Source of the DNA: Fallopia convolvulus
Taxonomy: Eukaryota; Streptophyta; Magnoliopsida; Caryophyllales; Polygonaceae
NCBI GenBank assembly: GCA_964016875.1
Contig: OZ024721.1
Coordinates: forward strand, 39,242,210-39,306,209
Reading direction: 5' to 3'
DNA length: 64,000 bases
Below are positions 1 to 12,757 of this stretch, one piece after another; positions within the stretch are counted from its first letter, which is position 1, and every line of letters begins with the position of its first letter. The translations under genes were made by a program, and so were the position numbers. The notes below the pieces were generated by a model. It was not told the origin of the DNA and did no database searches. It worked only from the letters and a program-made list of their open reading frames with translations.

Positions 1-2940
1 AATATAATGTAATAGTGTCATTTAGAGATGCAATGTAATGATTCAAACTCTTATTATAAATTCTGAATGTATAATAAAGCAAACTAAACTATAAAATTTC
101 TAAAATATGTATAAAAAATAATTTAATCTAGAAGGCCACTAGACTCCTAAAATATCTATAAAATAGATATTATTTATTAGGTACCATATTTTAAGATATT
201 AATTTATTTGAACCCATATGAACAAAGTTTCCGGTAATCTGAGATTGATGTTATGAAAGCTCCATTTAATTTTTGCATATTTTTTCACAAGGAGTCACTA
301 GAGCATGGAGAATGATACAATGACTCAGTGTATAATTTTAATTCCTAGTAAGGATAAATTAGTAATTTCATTTAAAAATAAAGAAACTGATGATAGTGGT
401 GGGGTAGAATGATCTTTCGGCTTCCCTTTTCTTATGACTTCTTGAAACACCACTGCATTTCCTCCGCCGGAATGGATCTAACCCACAACTCTGACATTAT
501 CATACACCCACAACTCTAACCCACTGCATTTGTGTATGCCAAATCCTCCTGCTGCTCAATAAAAAATCAAATTGACCCCCAATTTCGGGCATGCCATGGA
601 GTCGCGTTTCGGTTCTTTCTTTGGACTAGTAAGCAGGACAAGTCCATGTCGTGTGACCGCCGATTTGAATCATGTTCAATCCAGATTTCTCTTTTATATT
701 CAATCGATCTCCTATTCAACTCCAAACCGAAATTAGATTCAAATCCAAACCGACATTAGATTCAACAATTTTAGTACAATTTGTCTCAAATTGTTTTCAG
801 ATTTAGTTTATGTATACAATCAGAGGGGGGGGTGGGGGGGTGGGGGGGGGGGTGGAAGCCTTCGAGGACTGTTGCCGGAGGAGGAGATACAGAGGCAGGG
901 AGATGGGAGATCCAAAGGCGTTGGAGGGAGGAGATGAGCACCGACGACGTTGATCGTGATTAGGAGATATGGCTTCAAGTCTTCAACGACCTTAAGTTCT
1001 TTTGTTTGATAAAATACATGGAGTTGATGTTCTTGCTTTTTTATGGAGGTAGGGAGGAAGACGAAAGAGTTAGGGAGAAAGACGGGGCTAGGTCTTGAAT
1101 TAATTAATTTCATACTAATATGTTAAAGGGTATTTAGGTATTTTATTAGTATGTGGTATACTTATATTATTATTTAAAATATTTTAACAATTATCCGCTT
1201 GGTATTCACGAACATTTAACTCTACCAACAAAGCTCACATTAATGTCTGAACTTCTTACTTGTATTTTTGTTGTTGGGTCTTGGAACTTGGGATAGACTT
1301 CTGGGGCCCAATATTATTGACGAAGTCCATACCTTCTGACGAAAAAGCAACCCATTCCTTTTTTTTTTTAATTGTTCGAAACAACCCGTTCCTCGTTGAA
1401 CGCAGGCAAAATCTTTTCAGCCCAACCTTCATTTAACATAAAAGGTGTACAAAATCTTCTGAAGCCCAACCTTCATTTAACAATATGTATCTTTAACTCA
1501 ATATACATATTAAAAAATAATTTTTTATCCAAAATATTTCTATCTTTAAAAAAGTGTGTAGTCATAACATCTTCCACAAAATTATTAAGACTAACTAGTT
1601 ATACCAGTCGTGCCATACACGACTATGGTTTGGTTTATAGATAGTAAATAAAAATTGAATATAAAAATTAATGTAAGTAATTTATTGCTTGTACAATGTA
1701 AACAATTTTTATTTTTTAAAATCAAATAAAACAAATTAAAAATAAATTATTTAGTTTAATGCTGAGAATAAAAAATATTATTAAGTTAAAATAATGTACA
1801 TTTCTCCTTTTTGTTGATGATATTTCATATATATTTAATTTTAATAAAAAAGATAACATATGAATAAAAATATATTTATATATTAGAATATGGAAGAGAT
1901 AATATTTACATAAAATAATAATTTAATTAATAAATAAGATATAATAAAATATGAATGATAAATATAAAAATACTTTATTCATAGAAAATAATTTTAAAAA
2001 ATAATTTATTTTCATTTAAGGTGGGGCAAAACTCATTTTGTGGCTTGATAAAGTAAAGATTAGATAAGATTAAATATTATATTTTTTATTACTTTCTATG
2101 TACCTTAATTTAGAGATTATCAAATATATTCAATATATCTATTAAATATTATATTACCTATTTTTATTATTTTTGAACATTATAATTATTTATCATTAAT
2201 TTTTTTATTATAAATATATATATATCTATAAATAAATTCGTGAAAAGATATCATGTTAAAAGATAAAAGATATTTATACTTATTTTAAAATATTTTAAAT
2301 TTTTTATCTTTAATTTTAAATATTTGTATAAGGAAGTTTTCAAAAGATATTGTTATACTAAATAGATATTTGTTTGATGTTAGAGATAGATTTAAATAGT
2401 TAAAGAAGATTTAATAGCAAAAAGTTAAAATATTAGGAATAAAAATTAATTTTGTTAATATGAGATGGGGCCAGAATAGTTTTGGTGGCTCGAAAAGGCA
2501 CAGTTTTAATATATATTTATAAATTATTACTTTTTTTTTATAAAAAAGGACAAATTAGAAAGAAATAAAAAAATTTAAAAAGATAAGTTTTTTAAAATAA
2601 GAAAAATAAAATATAAGGATGTGTTTAAGAAAAGGCTAAATAACAAAGAGAATTAGTGCAATTTTCGGATTTGTTTTTTCCTTTTAGGTCAGAAAAACAA
2701 TTTCTTGGATTACAAGTAATCGAGTTTCTTAACCTGCGAGTAACCTTGTAGGAAAGAATAAGTAATAATCTGTTTTATCAATCCTTCAAAACACTTTTAT
2801 CCTTCATTTTATACTCCCATTGTCCATTACTTTTTTTTCCCCTATCTATACGCTACTTATAATAGATTAATATTACCTAGTTAAATAAGTTAAGATTACC
2901 CTAGATTAGCCATTAAAAATACCCCTAACCCACCCCTAAC
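1..2940. other. AT-rich intergenic DNA, no gene recognised
   Basis: No open frame here resembles a known protein. The stretch is dominated by A/T runs, apart from a G-rich tract near 0.83 kb. Two related segments, near 2020-2056 and 2464-2503, each start with GGGGC, contain a TTTTG and GTGGCT core and are followed by A/T-rich DNA, so old repeats are probably present. I see no terminal repeats or target duplications that would name an element. Confidence 0.5.
825..855 (+). repeat. G-rich low-complexity tract
   Basis: Runs of 8, 7 and 11 or so guanines are separated by single thymines. This arrangement could fold as a G-quadruplex on the plus strand. Open frames across it are artefacts of the run. 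Confidence 0.8.
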
Positions 2941-4289
2941 CACACGACCGTTCATAACCAATTCTTTGAAGCACTCTCTTTCGTCTCCTACGCGTTCGAA
3001 GTCGGCACCAACCTCGACATTCTCGGGAAAACAGCGCTAGCGCCGGAGTAGTTCCGTGTGCACCGGGAGTAACAGATCACCAGCAGAGGTGACCTCGCCC
3101 CATTAATACCGGACCATGAGCGTTGGGGACTGTCGACACCGCACAAGTAACACCGCCGATCACAAAAACCTTGCGATCGTTGGTGAATCGGTCTCTCGTT
3201 GATGTGACGTCGTGCGTTCCCTTGTTTCACGTGGTGTCTTCAACCCTAGAACTGTTTGTGCCTTCAACAATCCGGTTCCTCCGACGCTCATCGACGAGCT
3301 TGTGTGTGCGCATGCTGTTGTACGTCCGCAGTGGAGCCACTAGTTTCTAGCTTACTCGTGATTGCTAAATCGCACAAAGGATCTCATTTTCTTTTGAGGT
3401 AAGTCATTTTCGACTTGGTCGGTTCATTTCTATCATGTTAGATTTTATACCGTTATTGTAGGACAAGTTTTGGGAACTAGTCCTAAGGACCTTTCAAAAC
3501 TGTTTTGAACTTGTTGGTATGCTATGTGTGTAAATTGGTTTTCAACGTGTTTTATCAGATAAAGTTTTTGGAACTTTTTCTCTGAGTTGATAGCGTTTCC
3601 GGCATGGCCATGTGCTTAGCTAACGGAGAGGAAGTGTTGTTTGTATATTCTGTGTGACAGGAAAATCGTGCCCCTTAAAACGAAAAATAGTATTTGTGTT
3701 TTGGCAAGTACTCCAGTGAAGGCTTGACCGGGGTTAGGAGGATTGTGTTTGTGAAGAGCGAGAGGGCTTACCTCTGCACTCGGCGCGGGGTATGAGCACC
3801 TTAGGATTGGATTGGAAGGTGGAGGAAGAGTTGTGTTTTTGTAATAGTGTGATGGAGTGTGTGTGTGTGTGTGTGGGGGGGGGGTTATGTGTGACTAACT
3901 GACTAATTTATGTATTGACCTTTAGAATTATGAGTACATTTGTGGACTTGGTTGATGACTTTAAATGTGTTTCCAAACGTCATGCAATTTCCATATTTTA
4001 TCTAACTTGATAGATTAGTAGCTGACCCTTTGGTGAATATTTTTTCAGTTTCGGGTATGAACCAGTGAACTGTGCATGAGCCGAGGTCGGATGGCAGGGA
4101 GGATCAGTGAAGTGCGCGTATCATAGTGATGGGTTGTGATGCGACCTTGTTTCCAAAAGGATCCAAGAACGCTCGGATCTTTGAGATGGCCGTGTAGTAG
4201 GTCTCGAAGCTTAGCGAAAGACTTAAAAAGAGGACGAGAACCAATGTTACGGAACTCGTAAATGACTCGATCCAACTTTATGCACCAAG
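2941..4289. other. Unassigned, possibly retroelement-derived DNA
   Basis: Base composition shifts here to mixed GC with short open frames (3123-3350 plus; 4045-4275 minus) that I do not recognise. The content resembles LTR or retroelement flank more than the AT-rich DNA to its left. No paired terminal repeat is visible in the window, so the family stays open. Confidence 0.3.
3857..3884 (+). repeat. (GT)9 microsatellite joined to G10
   Basis: Nine GT units are followed directly by ten G residues. This is a simple repeat likely to vary in length. Confidence 0.9.
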
Positions 4290-4560
4290 AACAAGACTCA
4301 ATGTAATTAGTCTATGAAGGATCGTCCAACGTGATGGACAATCAGTTGTATTTGATAGCTTTGATTAATAGAAAAATGGAACTGGGGAGCATGAGACTAG
4401 AAATAAGGAGAAAACCCTCTTCTTGAATTAATAGTCTAAAGTATGTGTAACCTGTCTATTGTGGCCGAACTCCCCTTATATAGAGACGATCACAAACCCT
4501 AGAAAGAAACAAGAGAGTGGCGGCTAGGGCTTGGATGCAACCTAGGCCAAAAGCCCAAAA
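4290..4560 (-). other. Probable LTR-derived segment with a TATA box
   Basis: Read on the minus strand, a TATATAAGG box lies near 4475-4482, followed by a leader-like stretch. The segment lies 3' of the integrase of the minus-strand gypsy element G1, where its 3' LTR is expected. The exact LTR ends and a matching 5' LTR are not visible, so this rests on position and the TATA box only. Confidence 0.35.
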
Positions 4561-5059
4561 AAAGGGTTAATAAAAACTCAAAGATCAAATACAAAAATCT
4601 CTCGAATAGAAAACATGCCAAAAATGAGTATATAGGATAAGGGTCGTGGCCAAGGCATCGGAGTTGTCAATACTTGGCGAAGATGAGACTGGTCCGACAT
4701 CGACAAGCCAAAGGACACGTGCGCGTGGGCGATGGCAGAGTCCTGGCATGCTGGCGCGTGACGTCAGCGAGGTGAGAACCTCGCTGGATGGTGCCTGATC
4801 GCACACATGATGTCCTTCGGGGCTGATGGCGAGCAAGCATACATGCAATGGCATAGTGCCCAACGCGTCGTGGCCTGCGGAGACGACGGTGATGGAACGG
4901 GCCTGGACACGGGTGGCATGGGTCTGGACACGGGTGGCCGGCCCGTCCGAGTGCAAGGCTAGGGCTTCTTCGTCCTGGTGGGCATCCATGGCTGGGGTCG
5001 CATAACCCTACCCCACTTGTGTGCGAAACGTCCTCGATTCCTCATCATTGAAGGCAGGT
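4561..5059. other. Region downstream of the G1 integrase
   Basis: A 134-codon open frame runs on the minus strand at 4585-4989, but I recognise no domain in it. It lies between the integrase end and the presumed 3' LTR, so it is probably non-coding tail of G1. A GC-rich stretch at 4680-4990 accounts for the long open frame. Confidence 0.35.
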
Positions 5060-6190
5060 TCAATGCACGTAGGGGGAAAGGTCTGCGACATTTACCATGG
5101 AGTGTATGACATACTTGCACGGGAGGTCGATGCAGTAGAAGTTATCTTCGATGCTCTCAAGTACTCGGAAAGGGTCGTCGCCTCTTTGATGTAGCTTGGT
5201 CTTACGGGCGTCGGGAAACTTCTCCTTACTAAAATGAAGCCAAACGTGGTCGTCGGGCTGGAAGACCAATTTACGCCTCCCCTTGTTGTGTTGGGCTGCG
5301 TATTGGTCCGCTCAGTGCTCAAGCTGAAGTGGGGTGCGCTCGTGTAGGCGACGAATGGTTTCGATGCAGTTGGCCTCGTCGACATGGTCACTTGTCTTCA
5401 AAGTTCGTTGTACCAAGTCCATGTGCGTATGTGGATTACACTCGAAGACTACCTCAAATGGCGTTTTCTTAGTGTACGGATGGTAGGACCGTCCGAAGAA
5501 GGGTGCCCAAGGTCTGATTGGCCACTTTTGTTTGACCATCGGTTTAGGGATGATTAGATGTAGAAATAGTAATTGCGTCCTTATATTTCCGCATAACGTC
5601 CTCCAAAAGTGACTACAAAACTTAGTGTCCCTATCACTAAAAATAGTTTTAGGAACACCGTTTAATTTCACATGTTACGAAAAACAAGTTTTTGATGTCA
5701 GTCACATTGTTGTTTCTCTTACAAGCTAAGAAGGGAGGCCCGTAATAAAATCCATAGATTGATCTTCCTACGGGGCATCCAGGATAGTCAACGGCGTGTA
5801 AAGACCGTGAGGGTTAGCCATGGCCTTGGCCGTTTGGCACGACATGCAACCCTAGCAATACTTGTGGGCATCCTTGGCCATGTGTGGCAAAAATAAGTGT
5901 TCATGAATTGGCGCTAGGGTTTTGGCTTTGTCGAAATGGCCACGGCCTTGATGATCTTCCTTGAGCAATAGGTGTCATATCGAGGAGCTCGGAATGCAAA
6001 GCTTCCCGGCCCGATAGAGGTACCCATTGCCCAAGAAATAGGACTCATCGATCCTGTTTGGCTCGAGGTTCTCCATGATTAGCTTAAAGAATAGATCATG
6101 CAAATAGAGCTCCTTAATCAAGGAGAACCCGAACAACCTATCTTGAAAATGGGTCAATAGTACGTACATGTGGGAGAGTGCATCAGCGAC
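5060..6190 (-). pseudogene. Ty3/gypsy integrase remnant of G1
   Basis: Integrase would join retrotransposon cDNA to host DNA in the nucleus. From 6169 downward, the pieces match the chain of plant gypsy integrases. First is the N-terminal zinc-binding region (GNGYLYRAGKLCIP, then an HxxxxH and CxxC arrangement near 5.85 kb), followed by NPHGLYTPL and MDFITGLP. The catalytic core around IFSDRDTKFCSHFWRTL is at 5.67-5.60 kb. The C-terminal beta domain starting near FQPDDHVWLHFSKEKFP (5.27-5.06 kb) ends in NVADLSPYVH and a stop. The core is spread over several frames, with frameshifts near 5.60 and 5.39 kb and stop codons in the zinc-to-core linker. It continues the RNase H remnant on its right. 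Identification as gypsy integrase is firm; lineage within chromoviruses is not resolved. Confidence 0.85.
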
Positions 6191-6202
6191 GACGTTCTCC
6201 TT

Positions 6203-6380
6203 TCCTTTCTTATGGGCAATTAGTTTCCATATATTCTACCCACCTAGCATGGCGACGATTCAAAGTAGTTTGGCTTTTTAAGTACGCTAATGCCACGTGG
6301 TCCGTATGGATTACGAACTTGCTTGGCCATAGGTAATGCTGCCATGTTTTTAAAGCTTGAATTAAAGCATAAAGTTCTTT
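6203..6380 (-). pseudogene. C-terminal half of G1 RNase H
   Basis: The minus-strand frame contains KELYALIQALKTWQHYLWPS, then VIHTDH and NRRHARWVEYME. These are hallmarks of gypsy RNase H, including the HTDH catalytic-loop motif. The preceding residues (YPTYDKELYA) lie at 18.70-18.66 kb and the still earlier part (AYFSEK) at 20.5 kb, separated by the LINE cluster and the Helitron. The end toward integrase runs into stop codons. This fragment fixes the left insertion point of the LINE cluster. Confidence 0.85.
6367..6380 (+). repeat. Left 14-bp target duplication of the LINE cluster
   Basis: GCATAAAGTTCTTT stands directly before the T-run that is the poly(A) end of a minus-strand LINE. An identical copy lies at 18655-18668. 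Both copies are codons of the same RNase H position in G1, so this is a true target-site duplication. Confidence 0.9.
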
Positions 6381-6493
6381 TTTTTTGCTGTAAAGGTAAA
6401 TTCGATTAAAAATATGAACCCTATTAAGAGGGTGAAACAATCAACAAAGAGTCAAGCATAATGGAAAAGCAGCCGGCCCTCCAAACATGCAAC

Positions 6494-7254
6494 TAGGGCT
6501 GTCAAAACTTGACCCGACCCGAATAACCCGCCCGACCCGCCCGACTCCGAACCCGACCCGACCCGAGAAAATAATAAAAAAATTTATACCCGAAACATGT
6601 TTGACCCGAACTGATTTGACCCGAATCCGAAAAAACCCGAACACGAGATTAACCCAAAACCAATTATACCCGAATGGACTAGCCTGATGCAACCCGATAT
6701 CCGATGCTACCCGACCCGAAGTCATCCGAAAATCCGAAGTTACCCGACCCGAAACTATCCGAAAATCCGAAGTTACCCGACCTGAAACCATCCGAAAATT
6801 ATATTATGTTTTAAAATATTAATAATAGTGAATATTTATTATAATTATGTTTAAATTAAATGTTACATTAAATATTTAGACCCTAAAGTAGTTAAACTAC
6901 ACAAAATAATCATTCGATATATGGTCTGAATCAAATTCCGGCTTACTCGAAATCAAATTAACCCGAAATTCGGCCAAAGTCAAAATCCGATTCACCCAAT
7001 ATCCGAAAAACCCGAAACCGAACTCACCCGAAATCCGACTAAACCCGAAATCGAACTTATCCGAAATCAAGTTGGACCGAAAACCGAATGACCCGACCGA
7101 AATTGACCCGAAACCCGACTTTGCCCGATTAATTGAGCACTCGACCTGAAATGATCCAACACAATTTGACCCGATTTTCAAAATATCCGAATTTGACCCG
7201 AATCCGAACTTACCCGAAACTAAATTGACCCGACCCGCCCGATTGACACCCCTA
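6494..7254. mobile_element. Non-autonomous hAT element with CCCGA-rich repeats
   Basis: Ends are TAGGGCTGTCAA on the left and TTGACACCCCTA on the right, near-perfect inverted repeats of 12 bp with one mismatch. The 8-bp flank CATGCAAC occurs at 6486-6493 and again at 7255-7262, a perfect target duplication. Eight base pairs and this terminus are typical of hAT transposons. The interior, apart from an AT-rich middle at about 6800-6895, is made of degenerate CCCGACCCGAA-like repeats. The open frames here (rich in Ser-Gly-Arg or Pro-Thr) are by-products of the repeat. No transposase is encoded. Confidence 0.9.
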
Positions 7255-7262
7255 CATGCAAC

Positions 7263-10200
7263 CACAAGCGTACATGGACAAGAATGCAAGCCTCCCATAC
7301 TACGCAAACCAAACCAAATTGCAACCTCTCAACCAAACAAAGAGGAAACAAATCATGCAACGACCGAAATACATGAGTAATAATCAACCGTACAATCACC
7401 TCAGGCGAAATGAGGTTCCTATAAAAAATACATGCATTCCTAGCGTGCCATATGTAATAAACGGTGGCTGAAAGCGCAAACACACGAGCCTTGGCAAGAT
7501 AGATGCGGCCACGGGCATGGTGATGGAGCCAGCGCAAGGTGCCCCGCACCGAAGACGCGCCGGCGGGAATCAAAAACCGCACCCGAACCTCCCTCCAAAT
7601 AGTCGGCGTAGGCACACCCAAAGAAGATATGATCATGCGTCTGAAGCTCCGTGCCACACAAGCGACAACCAGGATCCACATCAAGAAATAAGAGCCGATC
7701 TTATGTAGAAAGACGGCCAAGATTGGCCAGCCACAAGATAAACATATGCTTGGGAGTATTATGAGCCGGCCACACCTCCCGAGCCCATCGAACAATCGGA
7801 TGTCGAGGTCAAAGGGCTTCATAAGCAAGCGCCACCCGAAAGCGGCCATCCCCAGTCCAAGACTCAAGCATCTCACCAACACCAACCTCTTTCCCGTCAA
7901 GGTTGACAACCATATTCCGAGCATCAATAATAGCCTTAATCAAAGGAGAATCCCGTCTATGAGCCACCCAATCAAGAAGCTCCACCACACCAAGATAACA
8001 GTGATGAACCCACCTAACCCACAGACTATCCCTCATAGAAAAAATGTGCCATAAGTACTTGATCATGAAGCAATTATTCCAAGCTTCAAGATCAAAAAAA
8101 CCGAGACCTCCTTCCTCCCTCGGCACACAAAGGTTCACCCATTTAACCCGAGGCCTATGCCAAAGAAAATCCCGGCATATGCTAATCAAGCTAGAGATAA
8201 CCCCCATAGGCACCGGCAAAATAGAAAGCCAAAAGCACTCACATCCCTGAAGAACCGAGGCAATGAGCTCACGCCTCCCAGCAAAAGAGATAGTTTTTTT
8301 TAGCCCAAGCATTAAGGTATACCCCAATTTTATCAATAAGAGGCTTGAATTGCACCACCTGAAGCCCATGGGGAGCAATTGGGATGCCCAAATACCGAAA
8401 AGGATAAACCCCGTCTTTAAACCCCGTGGCATCAATAAGTGCACACCTTTCATGGACTGGCACCGAGCCAAGAAATATAGAGGATTTCCCAATATTGACT
8501 CCTAAACCAGACTTGTGAGAAGAGAGGTCCAAACACCCCATCAAAATCTTAACCGAGCTCTCATTACCCCGACAAAATAACACCACATCATCCGCAAAAA
8601 TAAGATATGAAAGCCGAAGACTCTCACAAAGCTTATGAACATGAAACGAGCTTTTAGCCGTCTCCTTCTTAATCAATCGGGAAAGAAGCTCCATACAAAT
8701 AACAAATAGGAGGGGGGAAAGAGGATCACCTTGCCTTAGCCCACACTTGCCCGGAAAGAAACCATGAATGCCCTTGTTGATCTTTATAGAATAGGAGGTC
8801 GTGCAAACACATTCCATAATCCAAGAAATAAACTTGGGAGGAAAGCCGAGGTGGTTGAGTGCGTACCTTAAGAAATCCCAAGAGATAGAATCATAGGCTT
8901 TAGCAAGATCAACATTTAAGAAGCACCTCCTAGTCTCCCTAGTCACATTATAACTCCTCAAAAGCTCTTGCACAAGAAAGATATTATCCGAAATCAACCG
9001 ACCCTCCACAAAAGCGCTTTGGGCCGGATCAATAAGATAGCCAAGGCACTTGCCAAGCCGAAGAGTCATGACCTTCAAAATCAACTTATAGATAACATTG
9101 CATCAAGAGATCGACCTAAATTATTCCACCCGAACCGGCGACTCAACCTTTGGAATAAGTGATATAATAGTATGGTTGAATTGCCGGAGGAATTTCCCAT
9201 TAACAAAAAACCCCTTGACCACCGCACACACCTCGGGCCTGGTGTGGTCCCAAGAAGCTTTAAAGAACTGGGCGATGAAACCATCGGGACCGGGCGATTT
9301 GTCATCTCCCATGGCCTATAAAGCAGCCTTGATCTCAGCCGTGGACACGGGCGCAACAAGCATAGCGCCATCCTCCTCGGCAAGGCGCGCCCCTCGCGCA
9401 AAATCACTCGGCGCCGGCAAGGAAATTGGCACCTCCGAGCCAAATAAACCTTTATAGAAGGCCTCAAATTCAGCCACCACTTCATTCATGGAACTAGACT
9501 GGCTTCCATCAATCTTGGTAATGGAGGCAATGTGATTCCTCCGCCGATTCACCTTCATCAGAGCATGAAAATATTTTGCACACCGATCACTCTTGAGAAT
9601 GTATTTGGCCTTAGCTTGTTGCCTTAGGAAACTAGCCTCCGCCTCATTCAATCTTTTTGCTTTAATCTTCATCTCATCAACCAGCCTCCTAACTTCCAAA
9701 GAGTAAGAATTGAGCCGACACGCTTCAAGGGCATTAGCAAAACCGAGGTTGGCCTCGACGACCCTAGAAGAAATGTGGCTAAACTCCTCCTTATTAAGGT
9801 TCTTGAAAGGCACTTTCAAACCATGGAGAAGTTTAGACAACCGAAATTGATAGATGCCTCGGTGATGAGACACCCACCCCTCTCGGACAACCTCCTTAAA
9901 CTTCGGATGGCCAGCCCACATATTGAAAAACTTGAAATAATGCTTGCCATTGTCGGTAACCCTGCGCAAGGGCACAAGACCCGACTTGTGGTCAAAAAGA
10001 TGCCACTTATCTGGAAATTTAGTATGACAATAAAAATCCGAATTGAACCAGAAAGGATTTACTAGAACACGGTCGATTTTGCTCCATTTGGTGCCATTAG
10101 TCCACGTGAAATTATTGCCACTCGTGCTCGGAGTATCCAGAAGCCCATGTTTCCGACAAGCTTCAATCATATCCTTGCACTCATACATAGTAACTGGTTC

Positions 10201-10658
10201 ACCATTTATTCTTTCCCCATCATCCATGACACAATTAAAGTCACCAAGGAGAAGCCAAGGCAACTTGTGAGCCTCAAAAAGCTCATCAACATGATTCCAT
10301 AGCAGCCGATGCTCAACAACACAATGAAGGCCATAAACAAAGCAAGCTCCAAATTTCTAGCGTGTCGTCTTACAAGTAATAAGACAACCAATATGTTGAG
10401 AAGACGAGCTAAGCAACTCAACATCAACAAAGGAAGCATCCCATAAAATTAGAATCCGGCCACGAGAGTCAAGGTGAAAGTTTGAAGAAAACTCCCAACC
10501 CGGCGCCACACGCCGCACCAAATCTCGAACATTAACTCCTCCACACTTAGTTTCAAAGATGCCACAAACCTTGGCACCAAAGTCTCGAATCTCCCCACAC
10601 AAGCCATTTTTTTCCGGGCTTGGCGAAGCCCTTGTATATTCCAAGAAAGGATCTTCAT
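7263..10658 (-). pseudogene. LINE A ORF2: endonuclease-reverse transcriptase remnant
   Basis: ORF2 would nick target DNA and copy LINE RNA onto it. The start is ATG at 10658, opening MKILSWNIQGL, the usual beginning of a plant LINE AP-endonuclease. The endonuclease continues in other frames with LLLGDFNCV (10.26 kb) and RVLVNPFW. The RT follows: SPGPDGFIAQFF (9.3 kb), NVDLAKAYDSISWDF, GLRQGDPLSPLLF, and the catalytic box with FADD in place of YADD (8.60-8.59 kb). After the RT come the FLWHRPRVKWVNLCVPREEGG motif area and a zinc-binding C-terminus starting CRLCGTELQTHDHIFFGC (7.68-7.62 kb). At least five frame changes or stops interrupt it (near 10.55, 10.36, 9.31, 9.08, 8.49 and 7.8 kb). It is inactive. 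Confidence 0.9.
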
Positions 10659-12757
10659 GAAGGCGGAACGGAACGCCTTTGCTTTTGTCGGTTCTAGTGG
10701 AGCTCCTAAGAGCTCGTTGATGTGCCGACCATTTAGAATTAGCTTTAAGCCCTTGAACCAACTCAAGCTTCTTAGCATCTCTATCCTTCTTTTTTTGAGA
10801 CCTCGAAATCACATCCTCAAAAGGACTCTCCTCCTCATCTCGGCCCCCTACTCTTCCATCACCGACAAAGTTGACCGGTTTTGCATCATCGCCAACCACA
10901 CTAGTGTTGCGCTCTTCAGACGAAGACACTCTGGAAGAACGGGACACCTCAAAATGACTCTCACTTTTCATGTGTTTCACTCTCATTCTCACTTTGTGTT
11001 TCCCCATCACTTTCGGAATCATCACCCTCAAAGTTGGAAGGCTCATCCGAATGGTATGATTCATCCTCACTATGTGTTTCGCTCAAATTCCCATTCTCAC
11101 CAATTGTTTCACTCTCATTTTGTGCACGAGGAGAATGGACTAATTTTTGTTTCCCATTCCCCTCAACTCTCATTGAGGTGTTCGTCTCCTTTGGTGTTTC
11201 GTTGTTAGAGGTCCCACCGGTTCTAGGAGGCATTGGAACCTTCACGATGGAATCATTCGGGGGAGGTCGACCCTCCTTTCCGTTGGTGTCTAAGGCGCCA
11301 CCATCCCCGGCTAGCTTTTCCCCTCTCCGAGCATTGCTCTTTGAGGCCTTAGAACTTTTCCTAGCTTTCGTACCAACAACAACTTTCTTTTCCTTAAACG
11401 AGAAATCATCATAACCATGCCTAAAGAAACAACAACCTTTGCAAAACAACGGCTCATTCTCTATAAGAAAAGAGCAATCAACAGAGTCCCCATCATCAAA
11501 ATCCATGCTCACCTCCCTCAAAATAGGTGCTCCAAAATTAATCTCAACGAGGACTCTAGCATATGAGCCCCGCTTTCGTCCGTCAGTCCCCGGATCAACA
11601 AATAGTGGCTTGCCAACATATGAAGCAACAGGGCCAAGCAAATCATACCCATAGCAGAATCGTAGCAATGTCTCTCCTATTAAAAGCAAACTTATCCAGG
11701 ATATGGCTAAGAATCATTGGCTTGCCATGGATAAAATAAGGCCCTCCTCAAAGAACTTTAGCCTGATCTTATTCAGACTCAAATTGAAAAATCAACCAGC
11801 CCTCTTCTTCCCTATACCGAGCCTTCACACCCCACGCCTTCATCATATCATTGATCATAAAATGCCCCGGATAAAACCCAACATACTGTCCAAGAAAAGA
11901 CCATCCCCACACCGTTTGATTTGAAAGGCCCTCAGACACTTTTATAGACACACGAGCAGAAATTGGAGGGGTATATGTGAGGTAACTCCAAGACCGGAGT
12001 TCATGAAAACCTTTTTTGAACGAGTCGCCCAAGCATTGGGACGTGCCGTGCCAACACCGGGACGGCCAGCCGTGCCATGTTGCTTAGCCACACCGGCAAA
12101 GGATTTCGGAGCTGACTTGCTCGATCCAACATGCCCAGTTGCGGGGGCAAGCGGAATCGAGGCAAGGCCCGTGGCCGCAGTTACAGTAGGATTCGGATCA
12201 ACATTCGCACCAGCAGGATTCAGCACAGGGTTAGCATTGGCGTGCTTTGGAACGGACACCTCGGAAACCTGCGACGCATTAATCACGACAGCATTAGGCG
12301 CTGCCTCCTCGGAAACTTGAATCGTTGCATCAAGACGCACAACACCATCAACATTGGGATCGGATGGCGCCGCTAGGGTAACCTTGGCACCAGTCGAAGG
12401 GTTCGATGGCACCACCAGTGCCGATGAGGTTAGCTCATTAGTAGGCAACCATGGAAATTCCGATTCCCCTTCATTATCGTCGGACAGATCGTTCCGTGCA
12501 TTGACAATAGTCTCTTCGTGTGCCAACTCAATGGCGACACTTGCATCCATGTCCTGAGCCTTCGAACCAGTCACATCATCCGTGGCATCACCATCCACTG
12601 CCATAGACTTGGACTTGCGCAGCACGCTAGGGTTTGGACCCATCGAAGCAGTAGCGTCAGTTTTAGACTTCGCCGCATCCTTCAAATACTTTCCGGGATT
12701 TTTCTCGGCCAATGGAGGGGACGAGGACCCCTTATTCTTTTTCCCCATCATCATCAA
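10659..12757 (-). pseudogene. LINE A ORF1: DUF4283/zinc-knuckle protein remnant
   Basis: ORF1 proteins of this LINE group are RNA-binding, gag-like partners of ORF2. The N-terminus begins at a run of ATG codons (12757; MGKKNKGSS) and is low-complexity. It reaches KKVFMNSGLG, then a frameshift near 12.0 kb moves the DUF4283 domain (SARVSIKVSEGLSNQTVWGW, GQYVGFYPGHFMI) to another frame ending at 11.77 kb. The third part (11.69-10.96 kb) has the GRKRGSYARVLVEINF motif and a zinc knuckle whose spacing CX2C is kept but whose later Cys is altered (CKGCCFFRHGYDDFSF). The acidic Ser/Glu tail is followed by a segment ending near ORF2. It is clearly homologous to ORF1 of B and C but more decayed. Confidence 0.85.

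Noticed and set aside
781..1113. Open frames across the G-rich tract (one Gly-rich, one Pro-rich)
   Set aside because: Created by the poly-G run. No conserved motif and no splice or promoter context.
4045..4275. 76-codon minus-strand frame MDRVIYEFRNIGSR
   Set aside because: No family recognised and no second feature supports it. Kept as unassigned sequence.
6441..7307. Open frames rich in Ser/Gly/Arg or Pro/Thr
   Set aside because: By-products of the CCCGA repeats in the non-autonomous hAT element.
9098..9457. Plus-strand frames opposite LINE A, such as 9098-9457 and 10657-11208
   Set aside because: Shadows of the LINE ORFs on the minus strand, without homology of their own.
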